NCBI GenBank assembly: GCA_013368315.1
Contig: JAACJM010000090.1
Location: forward strand, 124,001-188,000
Direction of reading: 5' to 3'
Length of the DNA: 64,000 bases
Origin: Tetrapyrgos nigripes
Taxonomy: Eukaryota > Basidiomycota > Agaricomycetes > Agaricales > Campanellaceae
Both the position numbers and the translations under genes were made by a program. Positions 21,801 through 32,925 of this stretch are shown piece after piece (position 1 is the first letter of the stretch; each line of letters begins with the position of its first letter). Under the pieces are notes generated by a model. That model saw only the letters and a program-made list of their open reading frames with translations. It did no database searches and had not been told where the DNA came from.

Positions 21801-23376
21801 ACATGCTGCCGGAGTTTATTGTCAACTCAGACCAGACAAATGTTATCTACGCACCTGGTGACAAAATGACATGGGGAGAGAGTGGAGCGAAGCAAGTGGA
21901 ACTCCTCGGAGGAGAGGAGAAGCAAGCGTTCACTGTAATGGTCTCTGTTTGTCTCGACGGCAGAGTGCTTCCCTTCCAGGCGATCTACAGTGGCAAGACC
22001 AAAGTTTCCTGCCCATCCCCGTCCTCACCCTCCTACGGCAAAGCTATATCAGCCGGTTTTCAGTTCGAGCCTTCAGGAACGTCAACTTACTGGTCAAATC
22101 ATGAAACGATGCATACATATGTCAACAATATCCTTGTACCCCACTTCTCCCATGCTAAAGCTGCTGCTGGTCGACCTGAGAGCCAGAAAACGTTGTGGAT
22201 GTTGGATGTCTGGTCGGTACAGCGCTCTGAAGCATTTCGGCACTGGATGGCAGTCAACCATCCCACTATCATCCTAGATTATGTTCCTGGAGGGTGTACA
22301 CCAGTCGGACAACCTTGCGATGTTGGAATGCAACGTCCTTTTAAACTCGCGGTCAAGAAGTCCTATCAGGAAGATGCTGTTAACGAGGCACTTGAGCAGA
22401 TTCAAAAGGGAGAGAAATCGGTTACTTTTGACAACAGAATTGCTGTGCACAGGAACCGAAGTGTCCGGTGGTTGACAACTGCATACAAATCCATCAACAA
22501 AAAGGAGTTGGTTCTAAAGGTTAGCATCCTGCTCATGCTTAGTTCTGTATTACTCACCATCTAATAGGCATTCTCAAACTGTAAATTCCGCGAGACTAAT
22601 CCAACCGACTCTGCAAATCCTCACTCATGGAATTATTCTTGGGATTCCCTGTCCAGCTACGAGGCCCGCGCAAAACTATGAGATATCCAGCGAGAGGATC
22701 CTGACTTCTACGCATCCTTGATTCGACCAGAGCCGCTATCTCCTGACGACGAAGATATACCTGAGGATAAAACAGAGTTAGATGGTGATGAAGGGGATGA
22801 TGGAGTTGACATACCACTGGAGCATGTCCTGGCTCAGATTTTGACTGGAGAGGTAGCTGACACACGGTTCACTGCCAACGAAGCTGGAGGTTTGGTGTCC
22901 AGAGCCGAGGCTGAGACATTGGAGGATGTTGAGGTGACGTTGCAAGAGACAGCAGATGGCGAAGAAACTCTGGGTAAACGGAAGCGAAAGGCTAACGTTC
23001 TTTATAATGCGAATGAGTATTGGCATCATTGAGACGACGGCAGTGTGTCGTTGTCATTTGTCGTCGTCGTCTTTGATGACGCGTCCTCTGTATTACCAAT
23101 CATTTCCTTTTTGGCCTCAGCAAGCGTGCCACCTCTATTACAGTAAGTACTTATTATCTTTGCTCTATTACAGTCTTGTTTCATTATATATACTTATAAC
23201 TACAATCAGTACGCTTTATAGTGAGCCAAAATCGAAGTTTTTCCCAAGAAAAATGGGCGTGACATCGTTGTTTTTCCTTTCGCGATTCAGTCTCCGTGAC
23301 CACGAACATCTGGAAAAATTCGCGAGTTTTTTGGGATGCGTGATGCGTGATTCGCGAATAGAACGAAATGGTACAG
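18864..23376 (+). mobile_element. Ulp1-DDE transposon, 25-bp TIR, TA target site
   Basis: Terminal inverted repeats CTGTACCATTTCGTTCTATT-Y-GCGA (18864-18888 and 23352-23376) with one mismatch, flanked by TA. The TA target and DDE-1 type transposase fit the Tc1/mariner-pogo superfamily. One plus-strand gene fills the interior. The CG-rich subterminal words (GCGTGATCCGTGAC on the left, GTGATGCGTGATTCGCG on the right) are candidate transposase-binding sites. Confidence 0.82.
19166..23032 (+). pseudogene. Ulp1/C48 SUMO protease-DDE transposase fusion gene
   Basis: Five exons (19166-20251, 20301-20968, 21022-21426, 21482-22519, 22568-23032), all introns phase 0 and 48-55 nt. Exon 1 is a Ulp1-type Cys protease with DNHWVTIVID (His), HGDSMG (Asp) and SYSCGLLAWDALEHF (Cys nucleophile). 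Exon 2 is an acidic Ser/Asp run, then a Lys/Arg-rich coiled linker. The rest is a DDE-1 transposase: a helical DNA-binding region (about 21160-21420), VNSDQTNVIYAPG (D1), LWMLDVWSVQRSEAF (D2) and GCTPVGQPCDVGMQRP (D3). Damage consists of TAG at 19457 in FPL-x-LVTFW (TGG by G-to-A), a one-base shift near 20475 and TGA at 22679 (CGA by C-to-T). With the shift repaired the exons would total 1221 codons. The start is tentative. In related fungi the protease and transposase may be separate genes; here the splice phases join them. Confidence 0.8.
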
Positions 23377-24755
23377 TAATACCAACACTGTGCGTCTCGA
23401 ACCTTCTACACTATGTTACTGTAGGTACAGCACTAAAATAAACTATACCGGAGTGAGAATCATGCAAAAGTACATCTTGAGCAGATATTGAGGCAAGGCG
23501 AGCTGCCTGGGTGCAAAGCCGGAAGAGGAAATGAAAGGACTATATGAGTCGGTTTGGAGCTGGTTGTATGAAAGGACTTCGGAGAATGGCGGTTTTGAGG
23601 GAATAAGATGCAGGCATTAGCCGTATTGTCTTGGTTTCGGGAAGACGTGCTTTGAGGCCATCTCTTGATTGTACAAGAGGTCGTTGCAAGCGTGTTGGAG
23701 ATGATGGTGGTACAACTTCACGTTTAGGTAATAGAAGCCGGGGCTCGGCCAAAAGCCCGCCGATGGAGTGCCTTTGACCTGATCGGATTTTTTTTTTTTG
23801 CGATTCTGTATATTTATGAAATCTGCTCTAATGAAAATGGACAGAAGGAGAAATACATACACACTGAGTCCATGCCCAATTACCCGTCATCAAATCCCGG
23901 TACAGTCGCTTCCCATTCTTGAACAGTCTTGTGGGCGAAACGTCCATCTCGGTCTTAAAACTCGGATTTGCCAACATTTGCTCCATGATGGCAAGTGGAT
24001 CCCGAAACCAGACTTGATACTCCTGCTGTTTCCACGCTGGCAATGGGCTCTGATCCTCTGGTAAGTCACCATTGAACTTGACAGTAAAACTCTCCCATTG
24101 GATCTTGCCTTGACGGATGGCATCAATAAGACCATACATCTCCAGTGATTATGGAAAGGGACATTGTCTGATCGTTCAGGGGCCATGAGCTCGGAGATGA
24201 GTTGCGAGCGGGTATCGATGTCACCCACAGACATCTGGACTTTGTGGTACAAAAACTCTGCCAACTTGAACTCTGTTGCATTATGGAATGGCGCCCAGTC
24301 ATCGAATTCGTTGTCGTTGACGACAGGAGCCGGTAGGCTGTTTTCGGGTAGATCGTAACCGTTTTGATCACAGGGAGTGCCTGTATATATGTAGGTCAGA
24401 AACACCACCAAGTATTGAGAGAGAATTAACTCTTACCATCCAGAATGGGATGTGCCATTTCGACATGGGTACCGTACTTTCTCAAATCTAGGGGCGCCGC
24501 TGACCATTGAAGACGGACTGGAGATCCATTCTGTCTGCGCCGTGGTGAACGCCGAGAAGAAAATACGGGTGATGGTGGACGAGACTGTGGAGGGGGTGTA
24601 TTAAAAGAATTGAGCTCTGGAGTGGGAAAACAAGGTGCAGGAGGGTCAGGTTGAGGCTCTGTGTGTTTAGCTTCTATGTGTCTCTTGAGGCCACCCTCAC
24701 TCTTGACTTTGAGTCCACATTCAGGGCATTGTACACGCTTGATCTGGCGGACCAT

Positions 24756-24877
24756 GGCAAAAGAGCTGTGCCAAACAGCGGAGGTAGTGGAAGCTTAGTT
24801 GATATGCTTGACTAATCAAGCGGCAAAAAAAAAAAAATTTGTCAAAGTCAAACCATCAAAGTCAAACTAATCGCACC
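24756..24877. promoter_or_regulatory. Divergent promoter region inside the Plavaka element
   Basis: 122 bp between the transposase ATG (24755, -) and the ATG of the plus-strand gene (24878). It contains an A13 run (24825-24837) and three GTCAAA-type words (GTCAAAGTCAAACCATCAAA, then GTCAAACTAA). A shared control region is inferred from the head-to-head arrangement. Confidence 0.45.
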
Positions 24878-26168
24878 ATGTCTTCTGTCAATTGTCCAAA
24901 TGCTCGTCGCCCAAGAGTTCCAGCAACGGCAGCTCCCGCAGCAGTTGCTCTCAACGACAACCTTCCGAAACCAAAAAAAGGAAGTGCACCACCAGTGCAA
25001 GCAGGGAATGGTATGGCACTGCGGGGAACACGGGACCCTCATCCAGCAAAACCAGACATGCCTGCTCCCAGACGCAGTAGTGACGAGGTCAACACTGAGA
25101 AGTTGGCCAAGGCCACAGACAAAGCAGCCCGGGTAACCACCAGGAACAATGCCATTACTAGGACTGCTGAACTTGAGGACCGCATGCTCCAGGAAGACAA
25201 AGACGTGGAGAAAAAACGCAAATTATCCCCCCAAAAGCACTATGAAAAAGAAGGCAAACCCTAAACCAGGTATAGCATTGACCATATCTCGTTAATACTA
25301 CACTTTGCAACTGACTAGTTATACATTCAAAGCGACTGGCACCGCCGTAGAAGAACCTGAAACCAACGTGAAAACCAGTGAGTAAAATGGTGTATATGTC
25401 AGATGGTAATACTGACCCATCACCCAGACTCCGAGACCAGTTCAGAGAGAACCGTTGAAGACAAGATGAAACGCAAACGGAGTTCTACTGCTAAAAATCA
25501 GGGTAAGTTGTCTGGATGAGCTTAGTTTGAAATGAATAGTAGCTCACCTAAGGTCTTGCAGATTCCAGAACTCCTGAAGGTGAGTAGTTTGGCACTTTTA
25601 GCTAAACAGACAAAAAAAAACTGAAGTTATGCTTACCAGCGCCTACAACACTCAAAGACGTTGCCTCGGAACATCCACAAGGTGATGTTGACGTCAACAG
25701 TGATGACGACAACGTTGAGGCCGGCCTAGACAACTCAGACAATGACAAGCCAGCTCCAAAGAAGGCTCGGGTCAGTGGTAGTAGGAAGGAGAACTGCGTG
25801 CACAGGTGTCAGCAAAAAGAACGGAGTCTCCCAGGCCCAACGTGTTTGTGGAATTCTATTGATTCTATTTTTGGCGAGTCCGGTTAATTTCCCTCTCCAT
25901 CCAGGACGTCCGAGCTGCCTGTGAAAAAGTCCAAGAAGGGTCCTCAAGGCCTTCGCCCACAATGGTCAACACAGAAACAAGTCTCGACGATATCTTCTTC
26001 TACTTTGGGACCCAACACCAAGAACCCTGTCTCCAAGTAGAAGCCAGTGAGACTAAGGACGGCGAGGATGCTGACTACGAATATGGTGGATTTGGGGACG
26101 AAAAAGGCTTCGATGAAGAAAATCCTGAGGTTACCGGTGCCACTGGTAGATCTATCAAAATCAAGGCC

Positions 26169-26668
26169 TGTCATGAATCGTCCCCCGCCTATTCATTTGC
26201 ATTCTATTCTTTTCCCTTTACTACCTATTTCCCACTTTAACCCCATAAATCCTAACCATTTCTCATCATCGTCTATAGTTACCATCTCCATAGATCTATG
26301 ACTCACACTCTTATCTCCCCCGATTCCTATCTCCATGGACATTCTCACTATCAATCATTCTTTATGATCCAGTACCTTCATCTATCCATATTTAGCTCAT
26401 TACTCTCTCGCCCTTGACATTTCCACATGATACTGTCTATTATTACTTACTCTTTCCCATCTGTTCATAGTTTACTTATATACCTGTGATCTTTGTAAAC
26501 TATTCCTTAGTTCGTTCACTTCGTCTCTGCTCCGTACTCTTACTACGCAGTGTAGAGCCTAGTCAGCTTACTTTCTTTTTATCTCTCTATCTCTCTATTT
26601 CTCTTGTAAACCAGCTTTCTCATATTGTGTGACTTGGGTGGTTATTGAGTGTACCAACAACCTTGACA
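26169..26668 (+). repeat. 5' LTR of the Gypsy element
   Basis: 500 bp, TG...CA ends. It contains TATATA at 26477-26482 and, 32 bp downstream, AGTTCGTTCA at 26509-26518, which is complementary to the sequence just after the LTR. The TATA spacing makes AGTTCGTTCA the likely transcript start (beginning of R). Confidence 0.93.
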
Positions 26669-26670
26669 CT

Positions 26671-26680
26671 TGAACGAACT
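26671..26680 (+). promoter_or_regulatory. Putative self-priming primer-binding site
   Basis: TGAACGAACT starts two bases after the LTR and is the exact complement of AGTTCGTTCA inside the LTR. No familiar tRNA-type site (for example TGGTATCAGAGC) is present. In Tf1/sushi-type fungal chromoviruses the RNA 5' end folds back on such a site to prime reverse transcription. Confidence 0.7.
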
Positions 26681-26682
26681 CC

Positions 26683-27134
26683 CATACACCCACCTCACAA
26701 ATCCTTCCGTCGTATTGAACCTCCCTATTACCCTACCCTTCCCTTTCATCCTGTCTACCCCACATCCCCGAATTCGTATCGAACCCGCTATAACCCCTCG
26801 TGACTACGAATGGGTTCCATTTCCCCTTCCTCGCTACCTCTTGCACACTGAATACTGGGTCTCTCACGGAAGAAATATACAAGCGAACCCTTGGAGCTTT
26901 GACCGACACTTCGTTTGTACAAGACGTTGGGTGTGGAAACTTACCTTAGGTGACGTAGTTCTCTCGACGTTCTCGTACATAACAGTGAAAGAGGACTTCG
27001 ATACAGGAGAAACAGTGGTTCAGATCAAAGGACCTCTATTCTTCAGAGAAAACATCGACTACTCTCCATCATCACCCTCCCCCGAATACGGTCTAGCATC
27101 CTCCTTTGTCCTAGGACCCAACTACCTTTCTTAA
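26683..27134 (+). other. Open frame without ATG between LTR and gag
   Basis: About 150 codons free of stops, in a frame different from gag, with no Met codon inside. It contains ITPRDYEWVPFPLPRYLLHT, FDRHFVCTRRWVWKLTLGDV and VVQIKGPLFFRENIDYSP. The codon pattern looks protein-like. It could be an upstream gag extension reached by splicing or frameshift, a leader ORF that lost its ATG, or chance. Confidence 0.4.
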
Positions 27135-27147
27135 AAGGAATTGGTGT

Positions 27148-28653
27148 ATGACTGATCGACGATCCGCATCTGCAGACCCGAACCTCCACTGTGCCAACCG
27201 ACCACACGTATTCCAACCTGCATCAAACCAAGACGCCTGCTATATCCCTGAAAACGGCGACGATCCTTGGGTTCCGTGCACTACACAACCGTGTCTAAAC
27301 AGATATAACACTCAACGACTCACTAACGTCGAACTCCTGAGTTGGTTACACGTTATAACCCAACTCCAAGAACTTGCAATTCAAAAAGCACATCGAAAAC
27401 CCAGAACCGAATCAGGCCAAGGGACCTCTACACCTACCAACCAACCCTCCGAATCCAATCCAGTACCAGAAACCCCTTCCAATAACCCATCAGAACCAGA
27501 CAATCCCACTCCCCCACCTTCTTCGCCCACCATTCCATCTGCCGTAGCCCCTCGTCGCCCTCCTACACCTCCTTCTCCAAATCCGTCCGACCCAGACGAC
27601 TCAGTCATGGCTGATACACCTCCTATTGGGTCGAACGGAACTTCCGAACGAGGAAGAAAACCAGACGCCTTCAATGGAGAAAGAAGCGAGGCGAAACGAT
27701 GGCTGGCCCCATTTAACAACTACCTATGCATGAATAAAGGAAAGTACCCGACCGAGGAAAGTCAGGTTTCGTTATTCCTGTCGTTCTTCACGGGAGAAAA
27801 AGGAGGAGATTGGGCAACACAGAGATTAATAGAACGAGATGAAGATGAAGAGAACGAGGACTTGGCGAGTACACCGGATAAGTGGAGGTGGATAACTTTG
27901 AAACAGATACGTGATAGATTCAAAAAGGACTTCAAAGCTCTCGCCTCGGAAGACGTGGCGAGGACAAAAATCAAGTTTGCTAGAATGAAGGGGACGGATA
28001 TTAGCAGTTACAACAGCATCTTCGACACATACGGAGAAGAGTCCGAGTTCGGAGAAGCAGCGCTGTTGGAATTTTATCAGGATGGACTGCCACCCAAACT
28101 CCGAGAAGCTGTTGGAAGAACGTATCCAAAGTGGGATGACTTTGAGGAGTACAAGGAAAGAGCTGTGGAACTTCATTTAGAGTGGCTGAAGGAACGGGAA
28201 AGACAAGGACGCTGGAAAACTACTTCGACATCGAAGAGTAGTCCAGGTCCGTCTCAGGGAAGAACGGTAGCAAGCGTCAATGCGCTTATGAATATGGGAC
28301 CAGGTGCTAACTCGTCTTTCACTCCACTACCTAAACTGAGACCCAATGAAAGGGACTGACTTCGAAAAGCAGGAGCATGCTTCGCATGTAGACAAACTGG
28401 ACACATGAGCAATGAATGTCCAACATTCCCGAGGACATCATCTCAAAACACTTCCCGAACCTTTCCCTCTCGTGCTGTTCGAACAGCCGAAACCGCATCT
28501 TTACCACCTGTAACGGTAGCTCAGGCGTCTTCATCTCGAAACACAATCAAAGACATTTCCGACATGGTTAATAGGGTCAAAGGACTAGAGGGAGAAGAAA
28601 AGGAACAAGCAACCATCTATTTGAAAGACATTATGTCTAAATTGGATTTTTGA
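27148..28653 (+). pseudogene. gag: Gypsy gag with one internal TGA
   Basis: ATG at 27148. A Pro/Ser-rich linker (about residues 100-155) is followed by the capsid-like region (GRKPDAFNGERSEAKRWLAP ... LKQIRDRFKKDF ... LLEFYQDGLPPKLREAV), then TGA at 28357-28359, then the zinc knuckle CFACRQTGHMSNEC and a tail ending KDIMSKLDF. The TGA lies just before LRKAGACFAC; a CGA-to-TGA transition explains it. Without readthrough the product lacks the knuckle, so RNA packaging would fail. The 3' end overlaps the pol frame at a T5 run (28647-28651); pol lies in the -1 frame, suggesting frameshifting or reinitiation for Gag-Pol. Confidence 0.9.
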
Positions 28654-31600
28654 ATCACTCCTCTGCTACGTCGTCAGTAGGAGTAGAACAGTACACCGGA
28701 CAGTTAAAGAACAATCGATATAGTGTGTTATACCCCTCTAGTGAGCGAGTCTTTCCTTCAGAGATAAGAATGTCAGCAATCACTCGTAACAGACAGATAC
28801 CATCAATCACACTCCAAACTGAATTAATCGGCAAGGTTACTGGCAGAAAAATCGACACAAACACTCTCATAGATAGCGGTGCAGAAGGCATAATCATCAA
28901 TGGCCAATTCACACAAAAACATCAACTCACCCTTCTTCCTATTAAAAACCCGTTCCCAGTTCAAAACGTCGATGGCTCCGAAAACACCATGGGATGGGTG
29001 CGAGAGTACACTATCCAAAACCTCCGTATCTACTCCCGAGACAGCGAGGTGTATCACGAAGAACAAGCCGAGTTTTACGTAACGGACATCGGGGATCACG
29101 ATATAATCCTCGGTACCGACTGGTTGGAAGAACATAACCCAGATATAGACTGGTCAGACTCATGGGTAGACATGACTAGATGTCCAGAGACGTGCATCAC
29201 GGCAAAACCTCCCATCCTCCATTTGAAAACTAAACCCTTGAAATCCACAGTCGTCGATCCAAGAACCCACCACAAGGATTAGCAAGTCAGATGGTTAGAA
29301 CCAGTTGGACAATTCAAACCGGTTGCCCAACTAAAGATTGCAGGACAACGCCGTCGAATTCCTATTCGATCGTTCCATCGAAGTTCGGAAGAGACGGTGA
29401 TCCTTACTGAAGATGATTACGGAAGAGATACGATCCCAGAACAATGGGAACAGGACGTAATGGAGGAATTGTTGGGGAAAGAGGAAAGGATAGATGAAGA
29501 GGCGCCAGAGATACTGAATCTGAACATCCGTGCAGGGTTCACAAAGGCACAAGAACTCGCAGAGGCAGCTCAGAACGTCCAGGTCAATGTACCTCTTAAA
29601 GATAAGATTCCTTCACAATATCATCAGTTCTTACGAGTCTTTGACAAACAAACTTCAGAACAATTACCGAAACGTGGTGAATGGGATCATGCTATCAAGT
29701 TGAAACCAGACTTTGAACCATGCCCCTGCAAAACGTACCCTTTATCCCCAAATGAACAAAAGGAACTCAATGAATTCATCAAGGAAAACCTAGAGAAAGG
29801 ATATATAAGACCGTCGAAGTCTCCTATGGCAAGTCCCTTCTTCTTTGTAAAAAAGAAAGACGGAAAACTACAACCAGTACAGGACTATCGTGCCCTAAAC
29901 AGAGGGACCGTCAAAAACGAATACCCCCTACTGCTTATATCGGAACTCGTAGACAAACTGAAAGGGGCGCGGATATTTTCCAAGATCGACCTTAGATGGG
30001 GATACAACAACATACGTATCAAGAAGGGAGATGAATGGAAAGCGGCGTTTAAAACCAACCACGGCCTCTTCAAACCAACGGTGATGTTTTTCAGTCTTAT
30101 GAACTCTCCAGCGACATTCCAAGCAATGATGAACACTCTATTTAAGGACCTGATTGACTCCGGAAAAGTCGTGATTCATATGGACGATATTCTCATATTC
30201 ACGGAATCACTAGAAGAACATCGACACATGGTGAAACAAGTATTGGCACAACTCCATGATAACGATTTGTATGCTAAACCGGAAAAGTGCACTTTCAAAA
30301 CTGATTCAGTGGAGTTCCTCGGCCTCATCGTTTCACACAACACATTGGCAATGGACCCAGTCAAGGTCGAGGGCGTGACTAAATGGCCAATCCCACGCAA
30401 CGTCAAAGACGTACAATCATTCCTAGGTTTCGGAAACTTCTACCGTCGTTTCATACGTGATTTCTCGAAAATCGCATGACCACTGTTCGATCTCACAAAG
30501 AAGGACCACCCATGGGAATGGTCCGAGGAAGCTCAAACGGCTTTCCAAACACTCAAAGATACGTTTACGACTTCACCAGTCCTCCTCATGCCTGATCATT
30601 CTAAACCGTATCGAGTAGAAGTTGATGCGTCAGATTACACTACGGGAGGTATCCTGCAACAACAAGGACCGGATGATAAATGGCATCCGGTAGCCTACCT
30701 GTCAAAAGCCTTATCCGAAACTGAACGGAATTACGACATTCACGACAAAGAATTGCTAGCGATCATATGCGGACTTGAAGCCTGGCGACACTACCTGGAA
30801 GGTGGACCACATACCATCGAAATCTTAACTGATCACGACAACCTTAGATACTTCACCACTGCTCAAAAACGTAGCCGCCAACAAGCAAGAATGGCCTTGT
30901 TTCTAACCAGATTCGATTTTACGCTCACCCACAAACCCGGGAACTTGAACCGAAGTGACCCACTCTCTCGAAGATCAGACCATAAAGAGGGGGTCGAGAA
31001 CGACAACAAAGACAGGGTCTTGCTTGATCCCAAGTTCTTTAGAATTCGAGCGACACGGCCAGGAACGGTAACCGCAATAGGAGATACAGAATTGAAAAGG
31101 CAGATTAAGGAATGTCCAAAAAGGGATGCTGAAGTCGTAAGTGCGTTACAAACCATCTTTAACAACAGACCACGCGCGTTGGCAAAAAATCTACAGGAAT
31201 GGAACTACGAAGACGGAATCGTCCTATTCAGAGGGAAGATTTACATTCCGGACAACCAACAACTCAGACGAGACATTGTTAAAATGCATCACAACAGCCT
31301 TACTGCAGGACACCTGGGATGATTCAAAACGTACGAACTCGTCAGTAGAGAATTCTGGTGGCCTGGTATGTCAGTATTCGTCCGTAACTATGTTGAAGGA
31401 TGCGCTACTTGTCAGTTAACCAAGGCAAATAACCACCCGGCGCATGTACCGTTAATTCCGAACGAAATACTGGAACGACCCTTTGGCACCATTACAACCG
31501 ACTTCATCACGGATCTACCAGAATGTGATGGCTTCAATGCAATTCACGTCACAGTCGACCGTTCAAGAAAAACAGTTGTCATTTCTCCATGCAGAAAAGA

Positions 31601-32546
31601 TATCGACAGCGACGGAACAATTGACCTACTATTCAACAACACTTGGCGACGATACGGCCTGTGGGACAAAATGATATCCGACCGCGGACCTCAATTCGCA
31701 AGCCAAGTAATGAAAGGGATATACGCTAAGTTAGGTATCACTTCAGCACTCAGTACAGCTTATCATCCGTAAACAGATGGCGAGACAGAAAGGTTCAATC
31801 AAGAACTCGAACAATACCTTCGAACTTTCTGTAACTATCGTCAGAACGATTGGGTTAAATACCTACCTTACACCGAATTCTGTCAGAATACCCGAATTCA
31901 TTCAGCAACTGAGAAATCGCCGTTCGAACTACTCCATGGATATCTACCCCGACTCTTCCCTTCCATTAATCTGACCTCACACGTACCAAAGGTTGAAGAA
32001 TGCCTCCAGAACTTAGAAACTCTTCGAGAGGAACTAAAAGCAAGTCTGGCGACAGCAGCGGAATTGATGAAACAACAAAACAAGGACTACACAGATAAAG
32101 GGATGAAGTTTAAAGTTGGGGACAAAGTATTGCTGGACAGAAGGAATTTGAAGACAATGAGGCTGAAAGCTAAGTTGGCAAATCGTCGTCACGGACTGTT
32201 CGAAATCACTGACGTTATCAGTGAAGTCAACTACCGACTCAAATTACCGAATAGCTGGCGCATTCATCCAGTGTTCCACGCTTCACTCCTATCGCCGTAC
32301 AAAGAAACTGAGGCCCACGGAGTGAACTATCCGGGAGAACCAGCTGAGTTACTCCCCGAAGACAATGAATACGATGTAGAGGCGATTCTGGATTCAAAAC
32401 CAACAAGAAATCGTCGGGGAGTACAATACCTTGTCAAATGGTTAGACTATGCTGACTCAGAGAATTCATGGGAACCGGCATCGGGATTAACAAAGGTGAA
32501 GGAGATGATCGAAACCTTCCACCAACAGCATCCAGATGCATACTGA
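28650..32546 (+). pseudogene. pol: Gypsy pol (PR-RT-RH-IN-chromodomain) with four nonsense codons
   Basis: One continuous frame, -1 to gag, of about 1298 codons. Protease LIDSGAEG (Asp near residue 75); reverse transcriptase with HMDDILIF (near 512); RNase H beginning VDASDYTTGG (near 658); integrase with an H-H-C-C zinc motif (HHNSLTAGH ... CATC), TTDFITDLP (D), ISDRGPQF (D) and EKSPFELLHGY (E); a C-terminal chromodomain (VEAILDSKPT ... YLVKWLDYADSENSWEP, about 32370-32480). Stops are TAG 29280, TGA 30477, TGA 31320 and TAA 31770, each one C-to-T step from a sense codon (CAG, CGA, CGA, CAA) fitting the family sequence (SKIARPLF, GHLGRFKTY, YHPQTDG). It cannot encode a full Pol in this state. 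Confidence 0.93.
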
Positions 32547-32925
32547 CCCAAGAATCTGATACGTCCCGGAACAACGGTACGTTCACTAGGAATCACCATG
32601 GAAGATATATGGCGAAGTACCCGTGTGCTTCAAGTGAAAGCGCAACTCCGAGGAGAAACACTATTACGAACTGTTGGTATTCTATGCCCTCCTTCCCATC
32701 CCACTCGGCAATCGAACTCAGACTTCTGTCATCATTCATCAATCGCATTCCCTCGTTAACGGCGTCTACTGTCAAGCTGTCTCCAAACGATAACCTTACC
32801 ATTCGTTCAACATTGACGCCATACAAACCAAGAGCTATAAAAGATCCCTCTCCAGGACAGAGAACGACAGAACAACATCCATTGCTACCAGTCAACCACC
32901 ACTCACTCATACCCCTGCTACCACG

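Larger units (their letters stand above)
18589..23828. mobile_element. TA-flanked element inserted in an intron of the Plavaka transposase
   Basis: Ends are GAGCARATTYNATAAATATA inverted, each flanked by TA (18587-18588, 23829-23830). The inverted similarity extends about 100 bp inward with interruptions, including GGTCNAAAGGC and TTTTGGCCGAGYCCCGGCTT. Removing the element and one TA leaves a 53-nt intron with donor GTATGT (23860), branch CTAAC and acceptor TAG, the same size as the other introns of the gene. It in turn contains the 18864-23376 element, so on its own it would be a non-autonomous element of about 725 bp. Confidence 0.78.
16481..24755 (-). pseudogene. Plavaka transposase, nine exons, split by an intronic transposon
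   Basis: Exons 24755-24437, 24380-23861, 18565-18364, 18307-18079, 18027-17891, 17835-17660, 17605-17509, 17457-16894 and 16842-16481. All introns are 51-56 nt except the second, which holds the 5.24-kb TA element. An N-terminal C2H2 finger (CPECGLKVKSEGGLKRHIEA) is followed by GTPCDQNGYDLPE, GNWAWTQ, GSDKMTVSVATGQSNYYPLY, RRVIYGLGPYIADYPEQ, IIKGTFKDHLVDW, GRGFKQWTGDDSKGLMK, GAPNGLCSSITESKHIKAVK and FFAPSDMSG, the conserved order of Plavaka transposases. One base is missing near 24140 (before MYGLIDAIRQ); with it the exons total 869 codons. The last intron has a GC donor (GCGAGT at 16893). The usual C-terminal extension after GLLVG is not visible. Probably inactive but young. Confidence 0.85.

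Noticed and set aside
27381..27719. Minus-strand Gly-rich frame of 112 codons
   Set aside because: Antisense of the Pro-rich gag linker.
28641..28660. Classical -1 slippery heptamer between gag and pol
   Set aside because: Only a T5 run is present; it does not fit X-XXY-YYZ strictly, so the frameshift mechanism is left open.
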